From an uncultured Litoreibacter sp. (GTDB taxonomy: Bacteria; Pseudomonadota; Alphaproteobacteria; Rhodobacterales; Rhodobacteraceae), in contig CANLQL010000001.1 in NCBI GenBank assembly GCA_947493265.1, forward strand, positions 372,001 through 436,000: a DNA stretch of 64,000 nucleotides, in the 5' to 3' direction. Within the stretch, counting starts at the first letter, position 1; each line of letters begins with the position of its first letter. The notes below the pieces were generated by a model. It saw only the letters and a list, made by a program, of their open reading frames with translations. It was not told the origin of the DNA and searched no databases. This document shows positions 1 to 14,923 of this stretch, one piece after another. The position numbers were made by a program, and so were the translations under genes.

Positions 1-356
1 CAAGGTCCCAACAGCCAGCCAATGGCCAGCGACAACACCGACATTGCCAATGCGATATACAACCCCCAACGACCGGGGATGCGGCCGGATGGGATCGGGC
101 GGTAGGGTTCGTTGATTGCGTCAACATGGCGGTCGCACCAGTCATTGGCAGCTTGGCTCATCCCGCAAACAACGGGGCCAGCCAAAATGACGCCCAATAA
201 GATCAGGCCCCATTGTCCAGTTGGGCTAACACCGCTGGATACTATCCCGCACAAATACGCCCACATCGGTGGGAACCATGTGATGGGTTTGAGCAATTGC
301 AGCGCCGCTGCGGGCTCCGGGTAGGACCGAGTATGTAAGTTTTCGCTGACACTCAT
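1..356 (-). CDS. bchG: Bacteriochlorophyll synthase BchG, N-terminal part (cut by window start)
   Basis: BchG is the membrane prenyltransferase that esterifies bacteriochlorophyllide a with geranylgeranyl or phytyl diphosphate. About 118 residues are visible, starting MSVSENLHTRSYPEPAA. The UbiA-family signature KPITWFPPMWAYLCG is near residue 23, and the first Asp-rich motif NDWCDRHVDAINEP, which binds Mg-diphosphate, is near residue 70. Two hydrophobic segments surround it. The start at 356 fits the conserved MSV opening of the family as I remember it. The gene lies downstream of ppsR on the same strand, but a PpsR box touches its start codon, so it probably has its own regulated promoter. 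The rest of the gene is beyond the left edge. Confidence 0.95.
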   Translation of the reverse strand, partial: MSVSENLHTRSYPEPAAALQLLKPITWFPPMWAYLCGIVSSGVSPTGQWGLILLGVILAGPVVCGMSQAANDWCDRHVDAINEPYRPIPSGRIPGRWGLYIALAMSVLSLAIGWLLGP

Positions 357-357
357 G

Positions 358-375
358 TGTCAAGTAAACTATACA
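358..375. promoter_or_regulatory. PpsR/CrtJ operator upstream of bchG
   Basis: TGTCAAGTAAACTATACA is a perfect TGT-N12-ACA box, the known PpsR/CrtJ recognition pattern. It ends one base upstream of the bchG ATG, inside the ppsR-bchG gap. Read on the minus strand it also contains TATAGT, a possible -10 element, which would place transcription start almost at the ATG. Assignment rests on the consensus and on position in the photosynthesis cluster. Confidence 0.75.
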
Positions 376-465
376 ATCGAGATTCCAGCAAGACTTATCC
401 GGCGTCTGCTGGCGCGGAGTTCGGGTCTTGGTTGGCTATGGTCGGAATATCGCCGAAAAGCGGGT

Positions 466-1872
466 CTAGTTTTTGTCGATCAGGCCGTATTTGCGCAGCT
501 TCACATACAGGCTTTGGCGACTCAGCCCCAGCATTTCGGCGGCGGCAACGCGATTGTTGTCGGTCAACTCAACTGCCGTTTCGATACAGATCTTTTCGAT
601 CACGTCGGTGGTGGCGGACACGATGTCTTTCAATGGGGACGAGCCTACAAGCTCCACCACGTTTTTCATCTGGTCTTCATTGGATTTTGACGGCACCTCG
701 CGCAGAACTTCGCTGCGGGACGAATCCCGAATGACGAAAGCAAAGCCAGGGTTGTTTTCAAGATAGGTCGTGGAGATGTCGACTGGGATTTCGGTCCCAT
801 GCTTCGTGATCAGTTTGGTTGCAAACATCCGCATCCGCCCGGCGCGCGCAGCGTTTTCCAAAAGTACCCGAAGGTCGACCTGACCGCGTGCCAGATATTC
901 GGCAAAACTGCGATTCTTGACGTCGGCGGTTCGTGCGGCATTGCACAGGTTGAGGAAGGCATCATTGACCGCGCGGATCACGCCTTTCTCATCGCTGAAA
1001 ATGACGCTGTCTGCGCCGTTATTGAACAACGCACCAAGATCGTCTGACAGATCGGCAGCGCCCTTGTCTGTGCTGAATTCTGTCGCCAACCGGCAAAGCA
1101 ATGTTCTGTCGCCCCCAGCCCGGAACAGGGTCGGGAAGATCGCAACGGGGCGGTCTGTTCGTGCAACGCTGAGCTTGATCGACGTTGATCCGTCGCTGCT
1201 TGCGGCTTCTGTCAGGCGATCCAGGAAATCCCCGGATTTGTCTTCGTTGAACTCCCCGACAAACGACCGTCCGGTCAGGCTGTTGGGATCAGTTCCCAGC
1301 AATTTGCCAGCCGGTGAGTTCAGGTCCACGATCCGCCCGGATGCGGCATCGACCAGCACAAGGCATTCATGGGTCGATTCCATCAAGACCCGGTAGCGGG
1401 TCTCAAAATCACGGTGGTTTTCGTAGTCTTTTTCCAGCGCCAGTTGCGCTTTCACAAGGCGTTGCTGCAATTCGGCGATCGGACGCAGATCACGCCCCAG
1501 CATCAGAATAGTTCCGTCACGCCCTGTCGCATGGAACGTGTAGCGGATCGGGAAATCCCAGTTGGTATTGTCGAAGTGATTGATCTCTACCGCGGATGTG
1601 AAGGTCGCCGTTCCTGCGCGGAAATCAGCGATCAGGTCGTTGAACCTGGATTGGCTGTCTTCGCCCAGAAAGTCTTTCAGATCGCGGTTGATCCAATGGT
1701 CAAGCTGACCAATCGTTTGGTTCAACGGATTGACGACAACTGTTTGCACGATACCGGCGTCGTCAATGACAATAGCAATGTCTGACGCCGTTGCGACGAT
1801 TTCATTGAAATGCTCCGGCGCAACCTGCGGTTGACCAGCCTTATTCCAGAAATCTATCTCTCTCGTGTTCAT
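466..1872 (-). CDS. ppsR: Transcriptional repressor PpsR (CrtJ)
   Basis: PpsR is the redox-responsive repressor of bch, crt and puc genes. The 468-residue protein has the usual family length. It has an N-terminal region and PAS repeats (segments near residues 15-120, 150-260 and 275-385), then a Fis-type helix-turn-helix at the C-terminus with the motif LGLSRQSLYVKLRKYG. A cysteine near residue 429, just before the helix-turn-helix, matches the position of the redox-active cysteine known in Rhodobacter PpsR. I chose ATG at 1872 over the in-frame TTG at 1878 because it has a GGTGAT-like ribosome site. It is 25 bases downstream of ppaA and probably cotranscribed with it. Confidence 0.96.
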   Translation of the reverse strand: MNTREIDFWNKAGQPQVAPEHFNEIVATASDIAIVIDDAGIVQTVVVNPLNQTIGQLDHWINRDLKDFLGEDSQSRFNDLIADFRAGTATFTSAVEINHFDNTNWDFPIRYTFHATGRDGTILMLGRDLRPIAELQQRLVKAQLALEKDYENHRDFETRYRVLMESTHECLVLVDAASGRIVDLNSPAGKLLGTDPNSLTGRSFVGEFNEDKSGDFLDRLTEAASSDGSTSIKLSVARTDRPVAIFPTLFRAGGDRTLLCRLATEFSTDKGAADLSDDLGALFNNGADSVIFSDEKGVIRAVNDAFLNLCNAARTADVKNRSFAEYLARGQVDLRVLLENAARAGRMRMFATKLITKHGTEIPVDISTTYLENNPGFAFVIRDSSRSEVLREVPSKSNEDQMKNVVELVGSSPLKDIVSATTDVIEKICIETAVELTDNNRVAAAEMLGLSRQSLYVKLRKYGLIDKN

Positions 1873-1897
1873 AAGCAATCACCATTACGGAGCATGT

Positions 1898-2701
1898 TTA
1901 AGATCCGTCATTACTTTCTAAAGCAGCAAGTGCGGTTTCGCCATAGGCTAGATCGCAAAACTCCAACGCAACCAAGGGGTCTGACGTTGCACAATCGGCC
2001 TTGGTTTTCTCGCACACATCTATGTCCAGAAGCGTCACGCCGCCGCCAACCAGAATTGGCGTGTTGTTGTGCAAGGTCTTGCGTAGGTTCGTGACGATTT
2101 TCGCCGCAGATTTCACAGTTCTCGAGCTGGAGATGGATATGCCGATCATGTCGAACTTATGGCTTTTGGCGAGGCCAACAATTTCCGATGTGGACTGGCC
2201 AATTGACAGATGCACAAAGCAGCCAAGTTTTTCGAACTCTTCGGTTGCAACGAAGGCACCGATCAGATGGTCCTCGTCATGGGGGACGATCATCAGTACT
2301 TCCGGTCCGTTCTTGCCGACCATCCCAAGGCTATCGCGGGATCGCAGGCTGCGCACGGTTTCCTGAAGTCGGGCGACGCCAATTGTGACATCGACGAAAC
2401 TGATCCGGTTGCCGGCCCATAAATCGCCAAGATAACGCGACGTGTCACGGGCGTAGCTACAGATGAATTCAGATTTCGAAATACCGGACCCCAGAAGCTC
2501 TCCGATGATTTGATGGCGCGCAGCAGGGTCATCATCCAAAACCGCTTCTGCCAAAATCCCGAGGCTGTCCTGGTAGTTTTTTTCATCATGCTGGAAGCGT
2601 TCAGGCATAACCCGTGCCAGCGCTTGATTGGCGAGCGCTTCAAAGGCTTTGCCTTCGAATAGTGCGGGCACGTTTTCCGGATTGCCGGAATCTTTCGCCA
2701 T
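1898..2701 (-). CDS. ppaA: PpaA/AerR-type antirepressor of PpsR
   Basis: PpaA/AerR proteins bind cobalamin and antagonise or modulate PpsR. The C-terminal half has the B12-binding/SCHIC Rossmann-like pattern, with MIVPHDEDHLIGAFV near residue 138 and PILVGGGVTLLD near residue 215. The start is uncertain. The reading frame is open to a TTG at 2818 (306 residues), but that codon has no visible ribosome site. ATG at 2701 has GGAAAGG nine bases upstream, giving 267 residues, and it leaves room for a promoter under the PpsR box at 2825-2842. Long and short forms from different starts are known for AerR in Rhodobacter capsulatus, so both may be made here. It lies directly upstream of ppsR. Confidence 0.9.
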   Translation of the reverse strand: MAKDSGNPENVPALFEGKAFEALANQALARVMPERFQHDEKNYQDSLGILAEAVLDDDPAARHQIIGELLGSGISKSEFICSYARDTSRYLGDLWAGNRISFVDVTIGVARLQETVRSLRSRDSLGMVGKNGPEVLMIVPHDEDHLIGAFVATEEFEKLGCFVHLSIGQSTSEIVGLAKSHKFDMIGISISSSRTVKSAAKIVTNLRKTLHNNTPILVGGGVTLLDIDVCEKTKADCATSDPLVALEFCDLAYGETALAALESNDGS

Positions 2702-2786
2702 CTGCTTTGACCTTTCCAGGGTCTGCTTCCAAGTTCTGAGACTGACTTCATCAGCGACAGACCTTTTACGCAAGCGAGTCTTTATC

Positions 2787-2800
2787 AAATTGGCCAATTT
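2787..2800. repeat. 14-bp perfect palindrome in the ppaA 5' region
   Basis: AAATTGGCCAATTT reads the same on both strands. A further half copy, TGGCCAATTTT, follows at 2812-2822. It lies between the PpsR box and the preferred ppaA start, so it could be an operator. If the TTG start at 2818 is used, it is coding sequence instead. Confidence 0.4.
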
Positions 2801-2824
2801 GTCAAAGAAAATGGCCAATTTTGG

Positions 2825-2842
2825 TGTCTATTGTTCCTGACA
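2825..2842. promoter_or_regulatory. PpsR/CrtJ operator, ppaA side
   Basis: TGTCTATTGTTCCTGACA is a perfect TGT-N12-ACA box in the divergent ppaA-bchF region, 124 bases upstream of the preferred ppaA start. Its placement suggests PpsR represses expression of ppaA and, through readthrough, of ppsR itself. Confidence 0.75.
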
Positions 2843-2936
2843 CTCTGGGGCGGCACGGGGCAAAAACCGCCGTATTTCCGGAATCGAGGTCAGCATTTCG
2901 GGTCAGTTTCGAGAAAATCCCCCGAAACACCGCCCA

Positions 2937-2973
2937 AGTGTCAACTTTGCTTGTGTAACTTTTAATTGACACT
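2937..2973. promoter_or_regulatory. PpsR operator and extended inverted repeat upstream of bchF
   Basis: The right part, TGTAACTTTTAATTGACA at 2954-2971, is a perfect TGT-N12-ACA PpsR box. It overlaps a TTGACA hexamer at 2966-2971 that could be the -35 of the bchF promoter. A third half site, AGTGTCAA at 2937-2944, is an exact inverted match to TTGACACT at 2966-2973. Centre-to-centre distance to the other box in this region is 129 bp. Confidence 0.75.
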
Positions 2974-3011
2974 CATTTCGTTAAGGCGATAGCCTGAAAG
3001 CGACAGGAAGG

Positions 3012-3027
3012 CCCTCAAACTTGAGGG
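3012..3027 (+). promoter_or_regulatory. Inverted repeat in the bchF leader
   Basis: Arms CCCTCAA and TTGAGGG, separated by AC, lie just ahead of the ribosome site AAAGGAG (3032-3038) of bchF. In RNA this would fold as a short hairpin close to the ribosome site. Function unknown. Confidence 0.4.
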
Positions 3028-3046
3028 AATCAAAGGAGCGCAACGA

Positions 3047-4794
<1,748 letters not shown>

Positions 4795-4834
4795 GTTTCT
4801 TCTTGCCAAAAATACTCATGTCGAGGGGCCGGCC

Positions 4835-6356
4835 ATGAAGTTGACGGTCTGGACATATGAAGGCCCCCCCCACGTCGGGGCGATGCGCGTCGCGACAGCG
4901 ATGAAAGGTCTGCACTACGTTTTGCACGCCCCGCAGGGGGATACATATGCCGATCTTCTTTTCACGATGATCGAACGGCGTGACCACCGTCCGCCAGTGA
5001 CCTATACGACGTTTCAAGCGCGGGACCTTGGCTCGGACACGGCGCATCTGTTCAAGGATGCGTGTCAGGATGCAATCGACCGGTTTGAGCCCGAAGCGAT
5101 TATTGTTGGCGCGTCTTGTACCGCAGAATTGATTCAGGATGATCCCGGTGGGCTGGCAGAAACCATGGGGTTGTCGATCCCGGTGATCCCGCTGGAACTT
5201 CCCAGCTACCAGCGCAAAGAGAATTTCGGCGCGGACGAAACCTTTTTTCAGGTCGTGCGGCATCTTTCGAAACCATGCGAAAAAACTGCCCGCGTTTCTT
5301 GCAATATTCTTGGGCCGACAGCGCTGGGCTTCCGGCATCGCGATGACATCGAAGAGCTGACTGGCCTGCTGTTTGAAATGGGCATCGACGTCAATGTCGT
5401 CGCACCCTACGACGCCACCCCGTCTGATATCGCCCGTCTTGGGGCCGCGCATTTCAACGTGATGCTCTATCCCGAAACCTGTGAAGCGGCCTGCCGTTAT
5501 CTGGAACGGGAATACAGCCAAGCCTACACCAAAACCGTCCCGATCGGGGTTGGTGCGACGAAAGATTTCATCGCCGAGGTCAACGCGCTAACCGGCTTGT
5601 CTGGCGCGCCAGATGACAGCCGCCTGCGCCTTCCGTGGTATTCAGCCTCCGTCGACAGTACCTACCTGACGGGCAAGCGGGTGTTCCTGTTTGGCGATGC
5701 CACGCATGTCAAAGCCTCCGCGCGGATTGCGCGCGACGAGATGGGGTTCGAGGTCGTGGGCCTTGGATGCTACAACCGCGAATTTGCCCGTGATATTCGC
5801 GCGCTTGCGAAAGACTACGGCGTCGATGCGTTGATCACCGATGATTACCTGGAGGTGGAACGCACCATCGAAGAGCTTCAGCCGGAAATGATCCTCGGCA
5901 CTCAGATGGAGCGGCATATCGGCAAACGTCTGGGTATTCCGTGTGCAGTGATTTCCGCCCCTGTCCATGTTCAGGATTTCCCGGCGCGCTATTCCCCGCA
6001 GGTTGGGTTTGAGGGCGCGAATGTCATTTTCGACACCTGGGTGCATCCGCTTGTCATGGGGTTGGAAGAACATCTGCTGCACATGTTCCGCGATGATTTC
6101 GAGTTTCATGACGCCGCCGGTCCGAGCCATCACGGTGGCCACGCGCCAAAGCCGATGGATGCTGTGCCCGAGACGGCTCCCGACCCTAAACCATCTGGCA
6201 GCGACGTTGTGGTCTGGTTGGCAGAGGCAGAGCGCGAATTGAAGAAGATCCCGTTCTTTGTGCGCGGAAAAGCCCGCCGCAACACGGAAAAATTCGCGGT
6301 GGAACGCGGGGTCGCTGAAATTAGCGTCGACACTCTTTATGAAGCGAAGGCCCATT

Positions 6357-6367
<11 letters not shown>
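4835..6367 (+). CDS. bchB: Light-independent protochlorophyllide reductase subunit B
   Basis: BchB is the partner of BchN. Asp36, in [12 protein letters not shown], is at the position of the unusual aspartate ligand of the NB cluster. The protein is 510 residues, with the nitrogenase-like N-terminal part followed by a small C-terminal domain near residues 445-510 after a His/Pro-rich linker. The open frame extends upstream into bchN, but ATG at 4835 gives the conserved [18 protein letters not shown] start. It sits 40 bases after bchN and overlaps the start of bchH by 11 bases. Confidence 0.97.
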
Positions 6368-10829
<4,462 letters not shown>

Positions 10830-10830
<1 letters not shown>

Positions 10831-11537
10831 TGCACGCAGCTGATCCGAAATATGTCCAAACACGCGCGCGGGTCGAAGACTATTTCGACCGCACCGCGAC
10901 CCGCACTTGGGAGCAGCTGACGTCAGATGCGCCTGTGTCGGGTATTCGCGCGACTGTGCGTGCTGGACGGGAACAGATGCGCAATCTGATTTTGGATCAG
11001 TTCCCGGCTGACATGACGGGTCTGCGTGTGCTTGATGCCGGATGCGGGACAGGCGCATTGGCGTTTGAATTGGCCGCACGTGGGGCGAATGTTGTGGCGG
11101 TGGATATTTCACCAGAGCTGATAAAGATCGCTGAAAACCGCTGCCCCGGGCCACTGAAATCCCGGATTGAATTTGCATCTGGCGACATGCTCAGTACGCG
11201 GCACGGTCTGTTTGACCATGTCGTGGCGATGGACAGTCTGATTTACTACGACGCTGACCAGATCGGGTCTATATTGGCGCAACTGGCCCCTCGGGTGCGC
11301 AGCAAGGTTATCTTTACGATGCCGCCACGCACAAAGATGTTGATGGCGATGTGGCGGGTTGGAAAGCTGTTTCCTCGGTCGAACAGGTCGCCTGTTATGG
11401 TGCCTCATACAGCGCAAGGAATTGCCCAATCGGCCCGCGACGCGCAGGCAAAAGGGATCCTTCGGGAGCTTGGGCAGATCAACTCCGGGTTCTACCATTC
11501 CGCCGCGTTGGAGTTTTCGACGGAGGTGCGCACATGA
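10830..11537 (+). CDS. bchM: Magnesium protoporphyrin IX methyltransferase BchM
   Basis: BchM transfers a methyl group from S-adenosylmethionine to the C13 propionate of Mg-protoporphyrin IX, making the substrate of the AcsF cyclase. The 235-residue protein has the class I SAM-binding motif VLDAGCGTGALAFEL near residue 67, followed by the acidic end VVAVDIS. ATG at 10830 overlaps the bchL stop (TGATG). The TTG three bases earlier is less likely. Its end overlaps lhaA by 4 bases. Confidence 0.96.
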
Positions 11538-12976
11538 GCGATGAACGCCACCCTTTGACCCAATTCACGATCGACATGTTGCCGTTCTCGGACGCAGCAA
11601 GTGATGATCTGCCTATGGGTCAGTTGCTGCGTTTGTCGCTGTTCCAAATCTCTGTCGGTATGGCCGCTGTGATGCTTCTTGGCACGCTGAATCGCGTGAT
11701 GATCGTGGAGCTGTCAGTTCCCGCGTTTTTGGTCGCTTTGATGATCGCGTTGCCGGTCTTGATCGCCCCGTTCCGCGCCATTCTAGGGTTCCGGTCTGAC
11801 ACCTATCGGTCCGCCATTGGCTGGAAGCGTGTGCCTTACCTTTGGTTCGGAACGCTTTGGCAAATGGGCGGTCTGGCAATCATGCCGATGAGCTTGCTGG
11901 TTCTGAGCGGCGACACCGTTCACGACGTGCCATTTGCGGGTGAAGTGCTTGCAGCGCTGGCATTCCTGATGACCGGCCTTGGCATGCATATGACGCAAAC
12001 TGCAGGGTTGGCGCTGGCTGCAGATCGCGCCACTGATGAGACCCGTCCAAGGGTTGTTGCGCTGCTATACGTGATGTTCCTAATCGGCATGGGTCTGTCT
12101 GCTGTCATCGTTGGCTATTTCTTGCAAAACTACAGTGGCACGCGGTTGATCCAGGTGGTTCAGGCGACGGCTGTTGTGACGATTGTCCTGAATACCGTGG
12201 CGTTGTGGAAGCAGGAACGGATTGTCCCGATGAGTGCGGAAGAACGCGCGGCACCGCGACCCAAATTCAAGGATGCCTGGGCAGATTATTCTGCAGGTGG
12301 GCAAGCTGGTCGATTGATCGCGGTTGTGGCGCTCGGGACGCTTGGGTTCAACATGCAAGATGTGCTGTTGGAGCCTTATGGCGGTGAAATTCTTGGCCTG
12401 TCGGTCAGTGCGACGACATTTTTGACAGCACTTTGGGCCGCTGGTGCGCTTGTAGGCTTTGGCCTTGCGGCGAAGTGGCTTGTGGCAGGAACAGACCCGT
12501 TCCGGATGGCGGGACGTGGCTTGCTGGCAGGTGTCATTGCGTTTTGCGCGGTGATCTTTGCCGCACCGATGAATTCGACGCCACTGTTCTTTACAGGTGC
12601 TGCCCTGATCGGATTTGGGGGCGGCTTGTTCAGCGTCGCAACACTAACCGCCGCGATGACAATGCCTGCGCAGGGTCTGGCTGGTCGCGGTCTCGCACTT
12701 GGTGCGTGGGGCGCTGCGCAAGCAACTGCTGCGGGCCTTGGGGTCGCGCTGGGCGGTACCATTCGTGATGTGGTGAACGCATCTGCAACCTCGGGCTATC
12801 TGGGGGAGGCGCTTGCCTCACCGACCACTGGCTACTCAGTGGTTTATCACTTCGAAATTGCGTTGCTCTTCGCGACGTTAATTGTGCTCGGACCGTTGGT
12901 TCGGACCGGGCGCGCTCACTTGAACAAAACCGCGGAAGATACCGGCAAGATCGGGCTTGCTGACTTCCCAACATGA
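11534..12976 (+). CDS. lhaA: Light-harvesting complex 1 assembly protein LhaA (PucC family)
   Basis: LhaA helps insert bacteriochlorophyll-bearing LH1 polypeptides around the reaction centre. The 480-residue protein has about 12 hydrophobic segments of the BCD-family major facilitator superfamily, with characteristic loops (FRAILGFRSDTYRSAIGWKR near residue 80 and MQDVLLEPYGGEILGLSV near residue 275). The start at 11534 overlaps the bchM stop as ATGA. The longer upstream open frame runs antiparallel in phase through bchM and is not used. puhA follows 40 bases later. Confidence 0.94.
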   Translation: MSDERHPLTQFTIDMLPFSDAASDDLPMGQLLRLSLFQISVGMAAVMLLGTLNRVMIVELSVPAFLVALMIALPVLIAPFRAILGFRSDTYRSAIGWKRVPYLWFGTLWQMGGLAIMPMSLLVLSGDTVHDVPFAGEVLAALAFLMTGLGMHMTQTAGLALAADRATDETRPRVVALLYVMFLIGMGLSAVIVGYFLQNYSGTRLIQVVQATAVVTIVLNTVALWKQERIVPMSAEERAAPRPKFKDAWADYSAGGQAGRLIAVVALGTLGFNMQDVLLEPYGGEILGLSVSATTFLTALWAAGALVGFGLAAKWLVAGTDPFRMAGRGLLAGVIAFCAVIFAAPMNSTPLFFTGAALIGFGGGLFSVATLTAAMTMPAQGLAGRGLALGAWGAAQATAAGLGVALGGTIRDVVNASATSGYLGEALASPTTGYSVVYHFEIALLFATLIVLGPLVRTGRAHLNKTAEDTGKIGLADFPT

Positions 12977-13016
12977 CCCGCTTGGATGACGATTCAAGCG
13001 CAACACGGAGGCTAAA

Positions 13017-13787
13017 ATGGTAGAACCATTTTTTGGAAACTTTGATCTCGCGTCACTCAGCTTGTGGCTGTTCTGGGGCTTCTTCGCATTGCTGATCTAC
13101 TATCTGCAGACAGAGAATATGCGCGAAGGCTACCCGTTGGAAGATGATGACGGCAAACCTGCGGCCAACCAGGGTCCGTTCCCGGTGCCAAACCCAAAGA
13201 CATTCAAGCTGGCAAATGGCCGGGGTGAAGTCACAGTGCCAGACCTGCAACCGGAACGGCGCGACCTTCCGCTGGCCCGGACAAACGTGTCGAACGGCTT
13301 CCCGATGGAGCCTACGGGCGATCCGATGATGGACGGTGTGGGCCCGGCGTCTTGGGCCCCGCGCCGCGACGTGCCAGAGCTTGACGGTCACGGCCATCCA
13401 AAAATCGTTCCGATGGCGGGTACGGATAGTTTTGCTGTTGCTGCTGGGCGTGACCCTCGCGGCCTTCCAGTGCAAGCAGCCGACAAAGAAATCGTCGGCG
13501 TGATCACGGATATGTGGATCGACGAGCCTGAGCAGCTGGTGCGCTATTTGGAAATGGAACTGGATGCGGATCACGGTGGCGGCAAGCGCCTTGTACCTAT
13601 CCAGTTGTCCAAGATCAAAAGCGACCGTGTGTCGATCCATTCGTTGTACGGCAAACATTTCGCAGGCGTGCCTAAGCTGAAATCCAGCAATCAGGTCACG
13701 CTTTTGGAAGAGGATAAGATCTGCGGCTATTATTCTGGAGGCAAACTATACGCCTCTAAGGATCGGCAAGAGCCGCAGTTCGGGTAA
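13017..13787 (+). CDS. puhA: Photosynthetic reaction centre H subunit
   Basis: PuhA is the H subunit of the type II reaction centre, needed for assembly and for proton delivery to QB. The 256-residue protein has one transmembrane helix near residues 12-32, followed by [11 protein letters not shown], and a large cytoplasmic PRC-barrel domain. The start is preceded by an ACGGAGG ribosome site. The L and M subunit genes (pufL, pufM) are not in the window. Confidence 0.98.
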   Translation: MVEPFFGNFDLASLSLWLFWGFFALLIYYLQTENMREGYPLEDDDGKPAANQGPFPVPNPKTFKLANGRGEVTVPDLQPERRDLPLARTNVSNGFPMEPTGDPMMDGVGPASWAPRRDVPELDGHGHPKIVPMAGTDSFAVAAGRDPRGLPVQAADKEIVGVITDMWIDEPEQLVRYLEMELDADHGGGKRLVPIQLSKIKSDRVSIHSLYGKHFAGVPKLKSSNQVTLLEEDKICGYYSGGKLYASKDRQEPQFG

Positions 13788-13799
13788 TTGGGGGCAGCC

Positions 13800-14432
13800 A
13801 TGTCACATGATGATTTCCACGTAGAGCCTATCGAAGGACTTCCAGAGCTTCCGCCAGAGGGGGAAAAGATCCTCTGGCAGGGGCGTCCAAGCTGGTGGGC
13901 CTTGGCGGTGCAAAGTCTCAACCTGTATTGGGTTATGGGCTACTTTGTCCTGTTGGGGGCGTGGCGGTCTGTTGTGCTGGCTGAAACCCGCCCGCTTGAT
14001 GTCAGTATTGCAGGGTCGGTGCCTTTCCTGGTGCTGGGTCTGATTGCATGCGCCTTGCTGGTGATTGTGGCCTATGTGCAGGCGCGCTCCACCGTTTACA
14101 CGATCACCAATCGCCGTGTCGCGATGCGGATCGGCGCGGCGCTGACGGTCACGCTGAACCTGCCATATCGGTGGATCGGCTCGGCGGATATGGACCTACG
14201 CAAGAACGGTGTTGGCACCATCGCGCTGGAGCTGATCGATGAAGGCACGCGGCTGTCTTATCTGACCTGCTGGCCACATGTGCGGCCTTGGCGGATGAAC
14301 CCAGTTCAGCCGGCTTTGCGCTGCATCAAAGATGCCGAAAAAGTTGCCGCTATCCTTGGGGACGCTGCCCGGACGGAAGTGACCCGGCCAGGCGCGCGCA
14401 GCCCGCAGATGGCCGGTGTGGCAGCGGAATAA
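13800..14432 (+). CDS. puhB: Photosynthetic complex assembly protein PuhB
   Basis: PuhB is a membrane protein that assists reaction-centre assembly. It is 210 residues from ATG 13800. A TTG four codons earlier, directly after the puhA stop, is possible but less likely. Three hydrophobic segments (residues 36-56, 68-98 region) precede a soluble PH-like domain with TITNRRVAMRIGAALTVTLN. The opening MSHDDFHVEPIEGLPE is typical of the family. Confidence 0.93.
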   Translation: MSHDDFHVEPIEGLPELPPEGEKILWQGRPSWWALAVQSLNLYWVMGYFVLLGAWRSVVLAETRPLDVSIAGSVPFLVLGLIACALLVIVAYVQARSTVYTITNRRVAMRIGAALTVTLNLPYRWIGSADMDLRKNGVGTIALELIDEGTRLSYLTCWPHVRPWRMNPVQPALRCIKDAEKVAAILGDAARTEVTRPGARSPQMAGVAAE

Positions 14433-14454
14433 GAGCAAGAAGGGAGCAAAAGCA

Positions 14455-14910
14455 ATGAGCCAGCAAGAATTAATTGACCGCGATCGCGAGATGATCCCGA
14501 ACATTTTGTTGCGCGGAATTCTTGCTGTTGTGCTTGCGTGCTTCGCGATTGCGATCTTTGCGTCGGTCACCAACCGTCCCTTGGAAGCGATGCCGCCTGA
14601 GCTTGAAATTGTTCAGGAGCGTCAGATCCAGATTTATGCTACAATGAGTGGTGCAGCGCGGGTGGTCGATATTGACGGCACGCTCATCGCTGATCTCAGC
14701 CCCGAAGAAGGCGGCTTTGTTGCAGGTATTGGTCGCGTATTGGAACGCGAGCGCGGCAAAGTGGGTCTTGCGGCTTCGGAGCCGATCCGGCTGATCAAGT
14801 ATTCGAACGGTCGTCTCGCTTTGCGAGATGATTTCACCGCGTGGCGGGCAGAGCTTCAGGGCTTTGGCCAAACGAACGAAGCCGCGTTTCACAAATTGCT
14901 CAACAACTGA
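14455..14910 (+). CDS. puhC: Photosynthetic complex assembly protein PuhC
   Basis: PuhC is a single-pass membrane protein that supports reaction-centre/LH1 organisation. The 151 residues include one transmembrane helix near residues 17-37 and a periplasmic domain. ATG 14455 gives MSQQELIDRDREMIPN; the purine-rich stretch AAGAAGGGAGCAAAAGC precedes it. It lies between puhB and a small conserved-looking gene, as in other photosynthesis clusters. Confidence 0.9.
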   Translation: MSQQELIDRDREMIPNILLRGILAVVLACFAIAIFASVTNRPLEAMPPELEIVQERQIQIYATMSGAARVVDIDGTLIADLSPEEGGFVAGIGRVLERERGKVGLAASEPIRLIKYSNGRLALRDDFTAWRAELQGFGQTNEAAFHKLLNN

Positions 14911-14923
14911 CGGGAGACAGTTC

